64,000 bases of DNA from CAVSJA01 sp963728145 (GTDB lineage Bacteria; Bacteroidota; Bacteroidia; Chitinophagales; Chitinophagaceae): contig CAVSJA010000006.1 in assembly GCA_963728145.1 (NCBI GenBank), positions 959,914 to 1,023,913 of the forward strand, given 5' to 3'. How positions within the stretch are numbered: position 1 is the stretch's first letter; every line of letters begins with the position of its first letter. Shown here in pieces: positions 1 through 9,465 of this stretch. A model generated the notes under the pieces. It was not told the origin of the DNA. It saw nothing but the letters and a program-made list of their open reading frames with translations, and searched no databases. The translations under genes were made by a program, and so were the position numbers.

Positions 1-30
1 GAGTTATTTGGCAACGGAATTACAATATTT

Positions 31-483
31 ATGAAGCATTTATTCGCGGTTTTATCAGTCCTTTTTATCACCCATTTAGCCGTAGCGCAATCTAATAAGC
101 AGGTTAAATGGTCATACACTGCTAAAAAGATCTCTGAAAATGTTTATGAGATTCATATGACAGCCACCATCAACGGCAATTGGCATATGTATTCTCAGGA
201 TGGGGGTGAAGGGCCCTTTTCAACAGCCTTCACTTTTACTAAAAATCCCTTGATTAATCTTGATGGTAAGGTAAAAGAGGTCGGCAAAGTGAAGAAGACC
301 TATGAAGAGGCGTTTAAATCTGATGTCCGTTATTATGAAAAGTCCGTAAATTTTGTTCAAACGATCAAGCTCCGCGGAAATGTAAAAACAAATGTTACAG
401 GTAAAGTGGAGTTCATGGTCTGCAACGATAGTCAATGTCTCCCTCCCTCCGAAGTTGAATTCTCATTAAGTATCGGAGGCTAA
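31..483 (+). CDS. Stand-alone DsbD-alpha-like periplasmic thiol domain protein
   Basis: A 150-aa exported protein: a signal peptide (cleavage near ...AVAQ, residue 20) followed by one immunoglobulin-like DsbD N-terminal domain. The motif VCNDSQCLPP near the C-terminus carries the two cysteines that family members use to pass electrons from the membrane part of DsbD to periplasmic partners. The next gene is full-length dsbD, whose own N-terminal domain has no cysteine, so this protein probably supplies the missing redox domain in trans (inference). A hairpin and T-run separate the two genes, so they may be transcribed separately. The family call is good; the partner role is inferred. Confidence 0.85.
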   Translation: MKHLFAVLSVLFITHLAVAQSNKQVKWSYTAKKISENVYEIHMTATINGNWHMYSQDGGEGPFSTAFTFTKNPLINLDGKVKEVGKVKKTYEEAFKSDVRYYEKSVNFVQTIKLRGNVKTNVTGKVEFMVCNDSQCLPPSEVEFSLSIGG

Positions 484-516
484 AAGGCCAGAAGGAAGAT
501 CACCGTATTTTTTATG

Positions 517-548
517 AAACGAGTTTCTAACAGGAACTCGTTTTTTTT
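517..548 (+). terminator. Rho-independent terminator
   Basis: A 9-bp stem pairs AAACGAGTT (517-525) with AACTCGTTT (535-543) and is followed by a run of T. It lies between the DsbD-alpha protein and dsbD. Confidence 0.75.
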
Positions 549-559
549 AAGTCCTGAAA

Positions 560-2497
560 ATGGTTCAACGAATTCTATTCTTTTTCTTAGGAATTTTCTT
601 CTTTGCCGGAGTGTTTGCCCAGGATACGGCTTACCAATGGAAGGCCAGCAGCAATAAGATTGACGATAAAACTTACGAACTTGTTTTTACCAGTAATGGA
701 AATGCTAATTGGCAATTGTTTGCTGCGAATCAGAATATCAACGATGCTCCAGCGATAACCCTTGAGTTCCGCGATTCTTCAATAAAAGTAGTTCCAACAT
801 TTGAGCAAAAAGGCGAAACAAAAAAAATTGTCAGCCCCATTTTCGATAATGCTTCATTTAATATCTATGAGGGGCCTTTCACGATAACAGCAAACATTCA
901 ATTCCTAACTGCTGTTCCTGCAAGTCTTTCGGGCAAGCTTTTATATTTCTATGGAAAGGGAGATGCTTTTTATCCTGGAACATTAGACTTCACGGTTCCT
1001 TTAGAAGGTGGAATCACCACAACCACAAGAATCAAGATTGCGAGTTTTGACTTGAATAATCCAGTAAGTAATGCTGGAGATGATGGAACTGCCGGTAAAA
1101 GTTTATGGGGAATATTCTTATTAGGATTATTGGGAGGTTTCATTGCGCTACTTACTCCTTGCGTATTTCCAATGATCCCGCTAACGGTTTCTTTTTTCAC
1201 CAAGCAGGCTGGCAATCGTAAAAAAGGGGTCGGAAATGCACTACTGTATGGGTTCTTTATCTTTCTCATATATATACTGCTGAGCCTGCCGTTTCATTTT
1301 ATTGGTGGAAATAATCCGGAAATATTGAATAATATTTCCACTAATGTTTGGCTTAACCTTATCTTCTTCGCAATTTTTGTAGTATTTGCGATCTCATTCT
1401 TTGGATATTTTGAAATCACGTTGCCAGGCGCCGCTGCAAATACAGTAAATGCCCGCTCAGGGCTTGGAAATATTGCAGGCATATTCTTCATGGCATTGAC
1501 ACTTGCCATAGTTTCTTTTTCCTGTACCGGTCCGATCCTGGGTTCCTTATTGGTTGGAGCATTAAGTAGTGACGGAGGTCCAATGCAATTGACATTTGGA
1601 ATGGGTGGATTTGGATTTGGTCTCGCATTACCATTTGCAATTTTTGCATTATTCCCAAGCTGGCTTCATTCATTGCCGAAATCAGGTGGTTGGATGAACT
1701 CGGTCAAAGTTGTATTGGGTTTTCTCGAACTCGCCATGGCTGTAAAGTTTTTCTCGAATGCAGACCTGGTTAAGCAATGGGGTATTTTGAAAAGAGAAAC
1801 CTTTATCGGTATCTGGGTAATCCTTGGAATCTTAATTGTGGTTTATCTTTTTGGAAAGATAAAATTCCCGCACGATAGCCCGGTTAAGAAATTCGGCAAG
1901 ACCCGAATTGCATTTATTGCTTTGTTTGCTGTAGCAACACTTTATCTAATTCCAGGGCTCAGCAATACCAAATGGGCAAACTTGAAACTTATTAGCGGTT
2001 TCCCGCCGCCATTATGTTATAGTTTATACAGTCATCCGGTGAATTGTGAAAAAGGCCTCGAGCCTTTGAGGGATTATGAGGAGGCAATTCGAATTGCGAA
2101 GGAAAAGGGCAAGCCGGTATTGATCGACTTCACCGGTTGGGCCTGCGTAAACTGCCGTCGGATGGAAGAAAATGTTTGGACCGATCAGCGCGTGATCGAC
2201 CTGATGAAAAATCAGTTTGTTGTAGTATCGCTATATGTAGACGAAAGAAGGCTATTGCCAGCGTCTGAACAATTTGTTTACAAGACGAAAACTGCTACGA
2301 CGAAAAAGATCGTAACGGTCGGAGACAAATGGGCAACATTTCAATCCGAAAATTTCGATGCAGTGTCGCAACCGCAGTACGCCATCATCAGTCCGGAGGA
2401 ACGGATATTAACCCGCACAAAAACCTATACACCAAACGCAACAGAATTTGCGCAATGGCTGGAAGCCGGCCTGGAGGCCTATAAAAAAGTCAAATAG
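560..2497 (+). CDS. dsbD: Thiol:disulfide interchange protein DsbD
   Basis: A 645-aa membrane electron carrier that moves reducing power from cytoplasmic thioredoxin to periplasmic substrates. Order: signal peptide (1-20); a DsbD-N-like domain without cysteines (about 21-160); a CcdA/DsbD-beta membrane domain (about 180-465) with the expected cysteines C201 (LLTPCVFPMIP) and C322 (SFSCTGP); and a C-terminal thioredoxin domain with active site CVNC (C529/C532 in GWACVNCRR). Length is typical. The cysteine-free N-domain is notable because the upstream gene encodes a stand-alone domain that has the cysteine pair. Start chosen at the ATG that opens the signal peptide. Confidence 0.93.
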   Translation: MVQRILFFFLGIFFFAGVFAQDTAYQWKASSNKIDDKTYELVFTSNGNANWQLFAANQNINDAPAITLEFRDSSIKVVPTFEQKGETKKIVSPIFDNASFNIYEGPFTITANIQFLTAVPASLSGKLLYFYGKGDAFYPGTLDFTVPLEGGITTTTRIKIASFDLNNPVSNAGDDGTAGKSLWGIFLLGLLGGFIALLTPCVFPMIPLTVSFFTKQAGNRKKGVGNALLYGFFIFLIYILLSLPFHFIGGNNPEILNNISTNVWLNLIFFAIFVVFAISFFGYFEITLPGAAANTVNARSGLGNIAGIFFMALTLAIVSFSCTGPILGSLLVGALSSDGGPMQLTFGMGGFGFGLALPFAIFALFPSWLHSLPKSGGWMNSVKVVLGFLELAMAVKFFSNADLVKQWGILKRETFIGIWVILGILIVVYLFGKIKFPHDSPVKKFGKTRIAFIALFAVATLYLIPGLSNTKWANLKLISGFPPPLCYSLYSHPVNCEKGLEPLRDYEEAIRIAKEKGKPVLIDFTGWACVNCRRMEENVWTDQRVIDLMKNQFVVVSLYVDERRLLPASEQFVYKTKTATTKKIVTVGDKWATFQSENFDAVSQPQYAIISPEERILTRTKTYTPNATEFAQWLEAGLEAYKKVK

Positions 2498-2911
2498 TGG
2501 ATTGAGTTGGTACAATTGAAACGAATTCGTAGACTTATAATTTTTCTAAGCATCGCGATTGTATTCCTATAACCCCGTAGGGGTTCAATCTTTGTAGCTA
2601 CGCAATTCACCCCTCACAACCCAAGCCGCGTAGCGGCGCAATCTGAATTTCAGGTATTCAGCAACAGTTTTGAATAAATCGCAAATCTAACCCCCGACTT
2701 GATCGGGGGCCCAATCGCAAATAAAAAAAGGTCCCTTGCCTTAAGGGACCTTTCAATTAGGCGTCATTCTGTTCCAGCCTTCCGACATAAGCAAGCAATT
2801 CAGAAAGAAAAGGGTCGGATGGAGGGCCAGAATGACAAGAACTTTTAAGCTGTTACTCTTGAATTTAGTTTGGTTTCCATTCCCTACAGATCAGTGTAAA
2901 TAATGTTCCAA
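2498..2911. other. 414-bp gene-free region with small palindromes
   Basis: No convincing gene. It holds several short palindromes: AACCCCGTAGGGGTT (2571-2585), GCCGCGTAGCGGC (2625-2637) and CCCCCGA/TCGGGGG (2691-2709), then the terminator at 2722-2755. It lies between the convergent dsbD and sigma-factor genes. Confidence 0.6.
2722..2755. terminator. Bidirectional terminator
   Basis: An 8-bp stem, GGTCCCTT (2730-2737) and AAGGGACC (2743-2750), is preceded by A-rich sequence and followed by TTTC. It sits between convergent genes and could end transcripts from both. Confidence 0.7.
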
Positions 2912-3495
2912 TTATAAAGCGATTTTCTTTTGCATCATCATTTTACGCAGGTTGATCAGTCCGTACCGCATGCGGCCTAATGCCGTATTGATACTGCAGT
3001 TGGTCAGTGCTGCGATTTCCTTGAAGCTGAGATCAGCATAATGACGGAGAATGATCACTTCACGCTGATCATCCGGCAACAGGTCAAGCATTTGACGTAC
3101 CCGGTCGTGACTCTGGCGCTTCATCATCTTTACATCAGCTCCATCTTCAGTGAAATTGATCACTTCGAAAATGTCGCGGTCATCGCTGGTTTTGATAGCC
3201 GGCGTGCGCTTCACTTTGCGGAAATGATCCACACAAAGGTTGTGAGCAATACGCATTGCCCAGGGCAGGAATTTTCCTTCCTCGGTGTAACGGCCTCCAC
3301 GGATAGTGTCGATGATTTTGATGAGAACGTCCTGGAAAATGTCCTCTGCGAGATACTTGTCTTTAACCAGGAACAGAATCGAAGTGTACATTTTGTCTTT
3401 GTGACGAAGTACGAGTGTTTCCAGGGCATACAGGTTTCCATCCTGGAAATCTTGGATGAGTTCATGATCGGTTTTTTTACGTAGTGAGAATTCAT
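2912..3495 (-). CDS. ECF-type RNA polymerase sigma factor
   Basis: Sigma-70 family, ECF size. Region 2 is clear (YTSILFLVKDKYLAEDIFQ ... WAMRIAHNLCVDHFRK) and region 4 follows (LLPDDQREVIILRHYADLSF ... FKEIAALTNCSINTALGRMR). The intact frame from 3391 begins inside region 2.1. The missing N-terminus is present upstream: MNSHYVKK from the ATG at 3495, then TDHELIQDFQDGNLYALETL in the next frame. The two join at a run of seven A on the coding strand (about 3472-3479), so one indel separates start and body. This may be a sequence error or a truncated start. The regulon cannot be told from sequence; no anti-sigma gene is adjacent. Confidence 0.82.
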
Positions 3496-3756
3496 AAACT
3501 TCTACGGTTTTGAAGGTGATAGGATATTTATTTATGGATTTAAATTGAACGGTTTTTCTGAGTAGAAGTGATCGAGCTATAGGCAGTGCTGGTTTATATT
3601 ATGTATAGTTTTCCTTTGGATACAAATTACTGTCTAAAGATATATACTTTTTCCAAAAATCCAAACTTTAATAAAACTTTTAAACTTTTTAGCCAATAAC
3701 GACTAAATAGGAACACCTAGGTATGGGGTTCTTACGATAATTTTATCCTTCTTTTT

Positions 3757-6587
3757 ATGGGAAGCACAGGCAAAACAACAGCGGTTGATAATAGTCAAAT
3801 GATCTTACCCGGGAAATCAAAGTCCTCAGGTAATATATATATTAAAGGAGCGCGGGTCCACAATTTGAAAAATGTTGAAGTCGAAATTCCCAGGAATAAA
3901 CTGGTTGTAGTAACCGGTGTATCCGGTTCCGGCAAATCTTCACTTACTATCGATACCCTATTTGCGGAGGGTCAGCGTCGGTATGCAGAAAGCTTAAGCG
4001 CATATGCACGACAGTTTATGGCGCGAATGGTAAAGCCGGATGTGGATTATATAAAAGGACTTTGCCCCGCAATTGCAATTGAACAAAAAGTTATTACCCG
4101 CACGCCAAGGTCTACTGTCGGCAGTATGACCGAGATCTATGATTACCTGCGATTGCTTTTCGCAAGGATTGGAAAAACGATTTCACCCGTTTCAGGTCGG
4201 GAGGTAAAGAAAGACGATGTAAAGGATGTGGTAGAAACGATCAGTAGTTTAAAGGATGGCGATAAAGTTCTAATACTCGTTCCTTTTGCCCAGCATAAAA
4301 ACAGGAAGCCAGCGGAAGAACTGAACATGTTATTACAAAAAGGATTTTCAAGATTATATAAAAAAGAGATAGTTCGCATTGAGGACCTTCTGGAAATGAA
4401 GAACTGGAAACCGGATAGCGAAACTTATGTTCTTATCGATCGATTATTGGTAAAGGAATTTGATGAGGATGATAAACATCGTATTGCGGATTCTATAGGT
4501 ACGGCATTTTATGAAGGCGAAGGGGCGATCACTCTTGAGATCAATGGAAATAAGAAACTTCATTTTTCCAACCGTTTCGAACTGGATGGAATGGTATTTG
4601 AAGAACCGGTTCCGAATCTTTTCTCATTTAACAATCCTTTTGGTGCCTGCCCAACCTGCGAGGGATTCAGCCAGGTATTGGGTATTGATGCCGACCTGGT
4701 AATACCTGACAGGCGATTAAGCGTTTATGAAGGTGCAGTTGCGCCCTGGAGAGGGGAGAAGCTGAGTTGGTGGAAAGACCAATTCATCAAGGCAGCAAAG
4801 AAATTCAATTTCCCCGTTCATAAACCAATTGTTGAACTGACAAAGCAACAGTACCTGACTTTATGGGAAGGGAATGAATTTGCACATGGCATTAACGAGT
4901 TCTTCAAAGAAGTTGAACAGAATCTATATAAAGTTCAGTACAGGGTTTTGTTGTCGAGATACCGCGGCAGAACGATCTGCCCGGATTGCAATGGTTACCG
5001 GTTACGAAAAGAAGCCCTCTATGTAAAGGTTAGCGGATAAACATATTGGTGAGCTTTGTGAAATGCCGGTAAATGAATTGAGCGCATGGTTTGCAAATCT
5101 TCAGGAAAAATTAACCGAATTTGATCAGTAAGGTTGCCAAACGGGTTTTATTGGAGATCAATCATCGGCTTAAGACATTAATGGATGTAGGGCTTGGATA
5201 TTTAACCCTGAACCGGCTTGCAAATTCTTTAAGTGGCGGGGAGAGTCAACGTATCCAATTGACCCGTTCATTAGGAAGCAATCTCACCAATTCCTTATAT
5301 ATACTGGATGAACCTTCCATTGGATTGCATTCCAGGGATACGGCGAGATTGATTCGCGTACTTAAAGGAATTGAGAGACCTGGGTAATACGGTTGTAGTA
5401 GTTGAGCATGATGAAATGATGATGCGTGAAGCGGATCATATAATTGATATGGGTCCGCTTGCCTCTCATTTGGGTGGAGAGGTTGTTGCAAGTGGAAACT
5501 ATGATGTTATTATTAATAATAAAGAAAGCTTAACCGGCAAATACCTGAAAGGAGAATTGACAATTGATGCCCCAAAAAATGTTCGCAAATGGAATCGTTC
5601 AATTACCGTTGAAGCTGCGCAGCAACATAATTTGAAAAATATCACCGTAGAGTTTCCATTAAATGTGTTGATGTGTGGTGAGCGGTGTAAGTGGAAGTGG
5701 GAAGACGACATTGGTTAAGCAGATTCTTTATCCGGCATTACAAAAAGATAAAAGGAGAATTTGTTGACAAGGTCGGAATGCACAAAGGCCATTGCTGGAG
5801 ATATCGATTATATCACCCAGATCGAAATGGTAGATCAGAATCCAATTGGTAAATCATCACGAAGCAATCCTGTTACTTATATCAAGGCTTATGATGAAAT
5901 AAGAGATTTGTTTTCCAGGCAGGCCTTGAGCAAGATTCGCGGTTTTCTGCCAAAACATTTTTCCTTTAATGTGGATGGTGGACGTTGTGATACCTGTAAA
6001 GGGGAAGGAGAACAGGTGGTTGAAATGCAATTCCTCGCTGATGTACACCTGACCTGTGAAGTATGCGATGGTAAGAAGTTTAAGGAAGAAGTGCTTAGAA
6101 GTAAAATACAAAGACAAAAATATTTACGAGGTGCTTGAGCTTTCGTGTTGATGAAGCGCTTGAATTTTTTTGGGAAGAAAAAGACATCATTAAAAAGGTT
6201 AATCCGCTGAGCAGTGTAGGACTTGGTTATGTAAAACTGGGTCAATCTTCCGATACGCTTTCAGGTGGTGAAGCGCAACGGGTAAAGCTGGCATCATTTC
6301 TTGGTAAAGGCAAGGCGCAGGGGCATATACTTTTCATTTTTGACGAACCTACTACCGGTCTGCATTTTCATGATATCAAGAAGCTATTGACTTCTTTCAA
6401 TGCCCTCATTGAGCAGGGGCATTCCATACTTGTTATTGAACACAATACCGATGTAATCAAATCAGCTGACTGGGTGATTGATCTTGGGCCTGAAGCCGGT
6501 GATGGAGGAGGAGATATCGTATATGCCGGAACCCCAACTGGATTGAAGAAAGTTAAGAACAGTCATACCGCTAAGTTTTTAACATAA
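3757..6587 (+). CDS. uvrA: Excinuclease ABC subunit A, interrupted by frameshifts
   Basis: UvrA, the damage-recognition ATPase of nucleotide excision repair. The whole protein (about 940 aa) can be rebuilt from several frames: first Walker A GVSGSGKSS, ABC signature LSGGESQRI, a second Walker A GVSGSGKTT, the zinc-finger cysteines CDTCKGEGE...CEVCDGKKF, a second signature LSGGEAQRVKL and Walker B FIFDEPTTGLH. The reading frame breaks near 5038, 5129, 5367, 5677, 5752, 5787, 6097 and 6145. In each case removing one base restores the conserved protein, so all eight changes are single-base insertions. The first 1,280 bases are intact. Conservation outside the insertions argues for sequence error rather than a decayed gene. 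Confidence 0.9.
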
Positions 6588-6617
6588 CCAAAGCATTGGC
6601 AATAGTTTCTTTGCAGT

Positions 6618-7112
6618 GTGAAAAAACTCTACGTTTTAATTGTCCTGGCCATTTTAAGTATTCCTGCTTTCACTCAATCATTGAGTGTGCCGGAGATAAT
6701 TTCCTACCTGGATATGCCGGCAAAGCAGATCGATACCGTTCTTATGCAAAAAGGGTACCGGTTGATCAAGAAAGAAATCGATTCTTCGAGTAGTATTTAC
6801 AATTATTCCAGCATACAGGTAAATGAAGGCACCGAACCAACCTGGGTCCGATCCGTGAATTATATGGATGTTCAGGTAAAAAACGTCAAAAGCAGGTTAC
6901 TCACTTATCGCACCTATAGTGAAAGAGACTATCGCAGGATTCTGAAGGATTTATTAAATGCGAATTTCAAATCAACTCATAAATTCGATTTTAAAGAAGC
7001 TCAACACACCCTCTACGAAAAAGATGGAAGATCAATTCGCCTGAAAGTGATCGATGAAAAATTACCAAACGGAAAAATGATTAAGGTATACGAAGTAGAA
7101 ACGGGGAGATAA
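6618..7112 (+). CDS. Exported protein of unknown function
   Basis: A 164-aa protein with a signal peptide (MKKLYVLIVLAILSIPAFTQ) and a soluble, charged mature part; no cysteines in the mature region and no membrane segment. I do not recognise a family. It follows uvrA by 30 bp. Its stop codon TAA (7110-7112) directly abuts a long heptamer repeat. Probably periplasmic or outer-membrane associated. Confidence 0.75.
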   Translation: MKKLYVLIVLAILSIPAFTQSLSVPEIISYLDMPAKQIDTVLMQKGYRLIKKEIDSSSSIYNYSSIQVNEGTEPTWVRSVNYMDVQVKNVKSRLLTYRTYSERDYRRILKDLLNANFKSTHKFDFKEAQHTLYEKDGRSIRLKVIDEKLPNGKMIKVYEVETGR

Positions 7113-7301
7113 TAGGCAATAGGCAATGGGCAATGGGCAATGGGCAATAGGCAAGAGGCAATAGGCAATGGGCAATAGGCAATGGGCAATGGGCAATGGG
7201 CAATAGGCAATAGGTAATAGGTAATGGGTAATGGGTAATGGGTAATGGGTAATGGGTAATGGGTAATGGGCAATAGGTAATGGGCAATAGGTAATGGGCA
7301 A
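7112..7301 (+). repeat. Heptanucleotide tandem repeat, forward array
   Basis: About 27 head-to-tail copies of a 7-base unit varying among GGGCAAT, AGGCAAT and GGGTAAT, with variants grouped in blocks. It begins at the stop codon of the upstream gene. The long ORFs rich in LPIAHC-type repeats on the other strand are by-products of the array. Confidence 0.95.
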
Positions 7302-7326
7302 ATTACATTTACAATTTATATAAAAC

Positions 7327-7351
7327 AAAACGCCGGAAATTCCAGCGTTTT
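7327..7351. terminator. Bidirectional terminator between inverted heptamer arrays
   Basis: Hairpin AAAACGC...GCGTTTT with inner GGAA/TTCC pairing. It lies between convergent genes, in the gap between the forward and reverse heptamer arrays. Confidence 0.65.
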
Positions 7352-7383
7352 AATCTTATTGAACTATTAGAATTGAGTTCATT

Positions 7384-7428
7384 TGCCTATTGCCTATTGC
7401 CTATTGCCTATTGCCTATTGCCCATTGC
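7384..7428 (-). repeat. Heptanucleotide tandem repeat, reverse array
   Basis: Six copies of TTGCCTA/TTGCCCA, the reverse complement of the unit at 7112-7301. The array runs up to the stop codon of the minus-strand DUF4293 gene. The two arrays could pair into a long hairpin. Confidence 0.93.
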
Positions 7429-7854
7429 TTATCTCAGTCGATCCGAGTCCCTCACTAATTTTTCATCGCCATAAATTGCTCGGGCGGCAAGTACAAAAAA
7501 TACCGGGATTGATAAAGCGATAACGGCTGCCAGGGCAACTTTTCCTTCATCCGGTACAAAATTGCGGGTTTCGAAAAAATAGACCACGATGTTTACTATT
7601 GAAAACACGATCCCGAATATTGCCAGGCGCAACTGCAATTTCCTGTTCTTATACATGAATATTGCAAAGAAAGCCATTAGGGCATTGATCACCGTAAGAA
7701 TCAAAATAAGAAGATTTGGATGTGCATTTAGTACAACGAACTTTTTGATATTGTCCTTTCCGATTTGATTTCCCGAATAAACAGGGAATTTGAGTGTGAG
7801 CAAAGAAGTGGCACATGCAATTAATAACCAGAAAGATTGGATTCGTTGTAGCAT
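7429..7854 (-). CDS. DUF4293 family membrane protein
   Basis: A 141-aa protein with four predicted membrane helices, starting MLQRIQSFWLL and ending RDSDRLR, both typical of the Bacteroidota DUF4293 family. Function unknown. The ATG at 7854 was chosen over the upstream one at 7902 because the family begins at MLQRIQ. It is convergent with the exported protein at 6618-7112, and its stop codon abuts the reverse heptamer array. Confidence 0.85.
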   Translation of the reverse strand: MLQRIQSFWLLIACATSLLTLKFPVYSGNQIGKDNIKKFVVLNAHPNLLILILTVINALMAFFAIFMYKNRKLQLRLAIFGIVFSIVNIVVYFFETRNFVPDEGKVALAAVIALSIPVFFVLAARAIYGDEKLVRDSDRLR

Positions 7855-8164
7855 GAGGTGAAAAATTTTCCAAAAATAGGTGAGTTTTGGAATATACCAC
7901 AAGTCTGTCCGACTGAATCCAATTTAATGGTTTGATTGTTCAGATTGTTTGATTGCTGGTTTTACTATTTATAAGTCCAACCATTGAACAATCTAGCCAT
8001 CAAACCATTCAATTTTATCCCGTCGGGCAGATTAGCCGATTAAGCAAAAAAACCCTCCAACCATTTGAATAAATCAAAGGCGGAGGGTTTAGGGATTATC
8101 GAAAGAAGCCATCGGCTATTTAATAGATCTGCCTGAGGCAGACTGGAACGGGAACGTTCAAATC
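7855..8164. other. 310-bp intergenic region with an imperfect inverted repeat
   Basis: No gene. The left part holds an imperfect inverted repeat: AATGGTTTGATTGTTCAGAT (from 7925) against a matching reverse copy at 7979-8014. The right part holds the terminator of the minus-strand gene that ends at 8165. Confidence 0.55.
8045..8090 (-). terminator. Rho-independent terminator, minus strand
   Basis: Stem AAACCCTCC (8050-8058) and GGAGGGTTT (8082-8090). Read on the minus strand it ends in a seven-T run, downstream of the gene at 8165-8710. Confidence 0.8.
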
Positions 8165-8710
8165 TTATCTCTGTTTGCGGATTTCTTCATGCACGTTCAT
8201 CTCTCCTTCGATCACGCGTATATTCAGAAATGATTTTTGATCTTCGAGCTGTACGATGAAAGCGCTACCTTCTAATGTATGGATCTCGATCACCTGGTTG
8301 ATCTTATAGTCGAAATAGGTGCTCTTAATCTGTTTGCGAAGGTCTTTTGACATTTTATCTTCTCCGTAGTAACTAACGGTGCTTTTCCAATTTCCTTTTT
8401 TGTCATAGTCCACACTTGTTTTCGTTCCATTTTCATTTAGGCGAACTGTAAAACCTTTACCGTTTGGATACCAAATAGCGGAAGCAGCGTTTTTGAAGGA
8501 TTTTTCAAAGTCTTTTACTGCTCTTTTGTTCACTTCAGCGCTGTTCATTGAACTTACAAAGGCGGAGGAATTCGAGGATTCCTTGTGTTCAACAGAATTT
8601 TTGTCAAAGTTTACTTTTTGGGGTTGGGCTTTATTGCCCTGGGCACTAGCCGTATTTATCATCGCGGTGATAAGGATAACGGCCAGGGACGAGTTTAATA
8701 CCTTTTTCAT
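8165..8710 (-). CDS. Exported PepSY/BLIP-like protein (paralogue 1)
   Basis: A 181-aa exported protein: signal peptide ending ...NTASAQ, a linker, then a domain of about 120 residues with alternating beta strands and one helix. Its pattern (VKDFEKSFKNAASAIWYP, GKGFTVRL, YDKKGNWKSTVSYYGE, YFDYKINQVIEI) is shared with the proteins at 19481, 20245 and 21006. It resembles the PepSY-like or beta-lactamase-inhibitor-like secreted proteins common in Bacteroidota, but function is unknown. The start at 8710 is preferred over 8794 because it opens a signal peptide. It is divergent from the ECF sigma gene at 8866, sharing a 155-bp promoter region. Confidence 0.75.
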   Translation of the reverse strand: MKKVLNSSLAVILITAMINTASAQGNKAQPQKVNFDKNSVEHKESSNSSAFVSSMNSAEVNKRAVKDFEKSFKNAASAIWYPNGKGFTVRLNENGTKTSVDYDKKGNWKSTVSYYGEDKMSKDLRKQIKSTYFDYKINQVIEIHTLEGSAFIVQLEDQKSFLNIRVIEGEMNVHEEIRKQR

Positions 8711-8865
8711 GATTAGTGTATTTTTATTATTGATGAAAGTCAAACTTGCTGTTTCGAAAAGCAAGGTCAACCTATTGGTCGTATGAAGTTTCACTCAGGG
8801 AAACAACAATAATTTATTTGGGAGAGGGTATTGTTTTTCTTACATTTAGATTAAGTCCACCTGCT

Positions 8866-9456
8866 ATGGGATTTGAAAATGCCTCACGATTTACTGAGCA
8901 GGATTTAATATTTAGCTTGTTGCAAGACGGTATCACTAGGCGGAGAGGCGAGGATCAACTATTTGAACAGTATGCTTATTTGATGCACGACGCAACAAGG
9001 AAGCATTCTATTACATATGATGAAGCATACGACGCGTACTCCGACGCCATATTATCTGTGATCGAATCCATTTCCAACCGCTCCTTTGAAGGCAGATCTT
9101 CCTTAAAGACATATCTATACCAGATTTTTCATAACAAATGTGTTGACCTTATCCGGAAAAAGTCGACCAATAAGTACAGCGTACACCGTACTGTATCTCT
9201 TCCGGATGTTTTACATGAGCTGTCGGACTCGGCAAAGCTTATAATCCAACAACTGGCAGAGAAGGCGGACCTGGATTTGCTGAAACGAAAATTGAATGAA
9301 CTGGGCGAAAATTGCCGCAGACTTCTCACCCTTTCAGCCGAAGGAAACGCTGACAAAGAAATTGCCGTCCTGATGGATTATAAATCCTCAGATGTGGTTA
9401 AAACCAGCCGTTTACGTTGCCTCGAAAAGTTAAGGCAACTCTATCTGGCCAAATGA
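8866..9456 (+). CDS. ECF-type sigma factor of the CHAT gene cluster
   Basis: A 197-aa sigma-70 family protein. Region 2 is visible as YDEAYDAYSDAILSVIES ... GRSSLKTYLYQIFHNKCVDL followed by a basic stretch; region 4 as LGENCRRLLTLSAEGNADKE with a helix-turn-helix (IAVLMDYKSSDVVKTSRLRC). The ATG at 8866 (MGFENASRF) is preferred to the far upstream start. The next gene, 9 bp downstream, encodes a single-pass membrane protein of anti-sigma layout, so the two probably form a regulatory pair. It is the first gene of the cluster leading to the CHAT proteins and plausibly controls it (inference). Confidence 0.85.
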   Translation: MGFENASRFTEQDLIFSLLQDGITRRRGEDQLFEQYAYLMHDATRKHSITYDEAYDAYSDAILSVIESISNRSFEGRSSLKTYLYQIFHNKCVDLIRKKSTNKYSVHRTVSLPDVLHELSDSAKLIIQQLAEKADLDLLKRKLNELGENCRRLLTLSAEGNADKEIAVLMDYKSSDVVKTSRLRCLEKLRQLYLAK

Positions 9457-9465
9457 CAACCGTCC

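Noticed and set aside
7013..7328. Three minus-strand ORFs rich in LPIAHC/LPITHY repeats
   Set aside because: They translate the heptamer array in each frame; open frames here follow from the repeat having no stop, not from coding.
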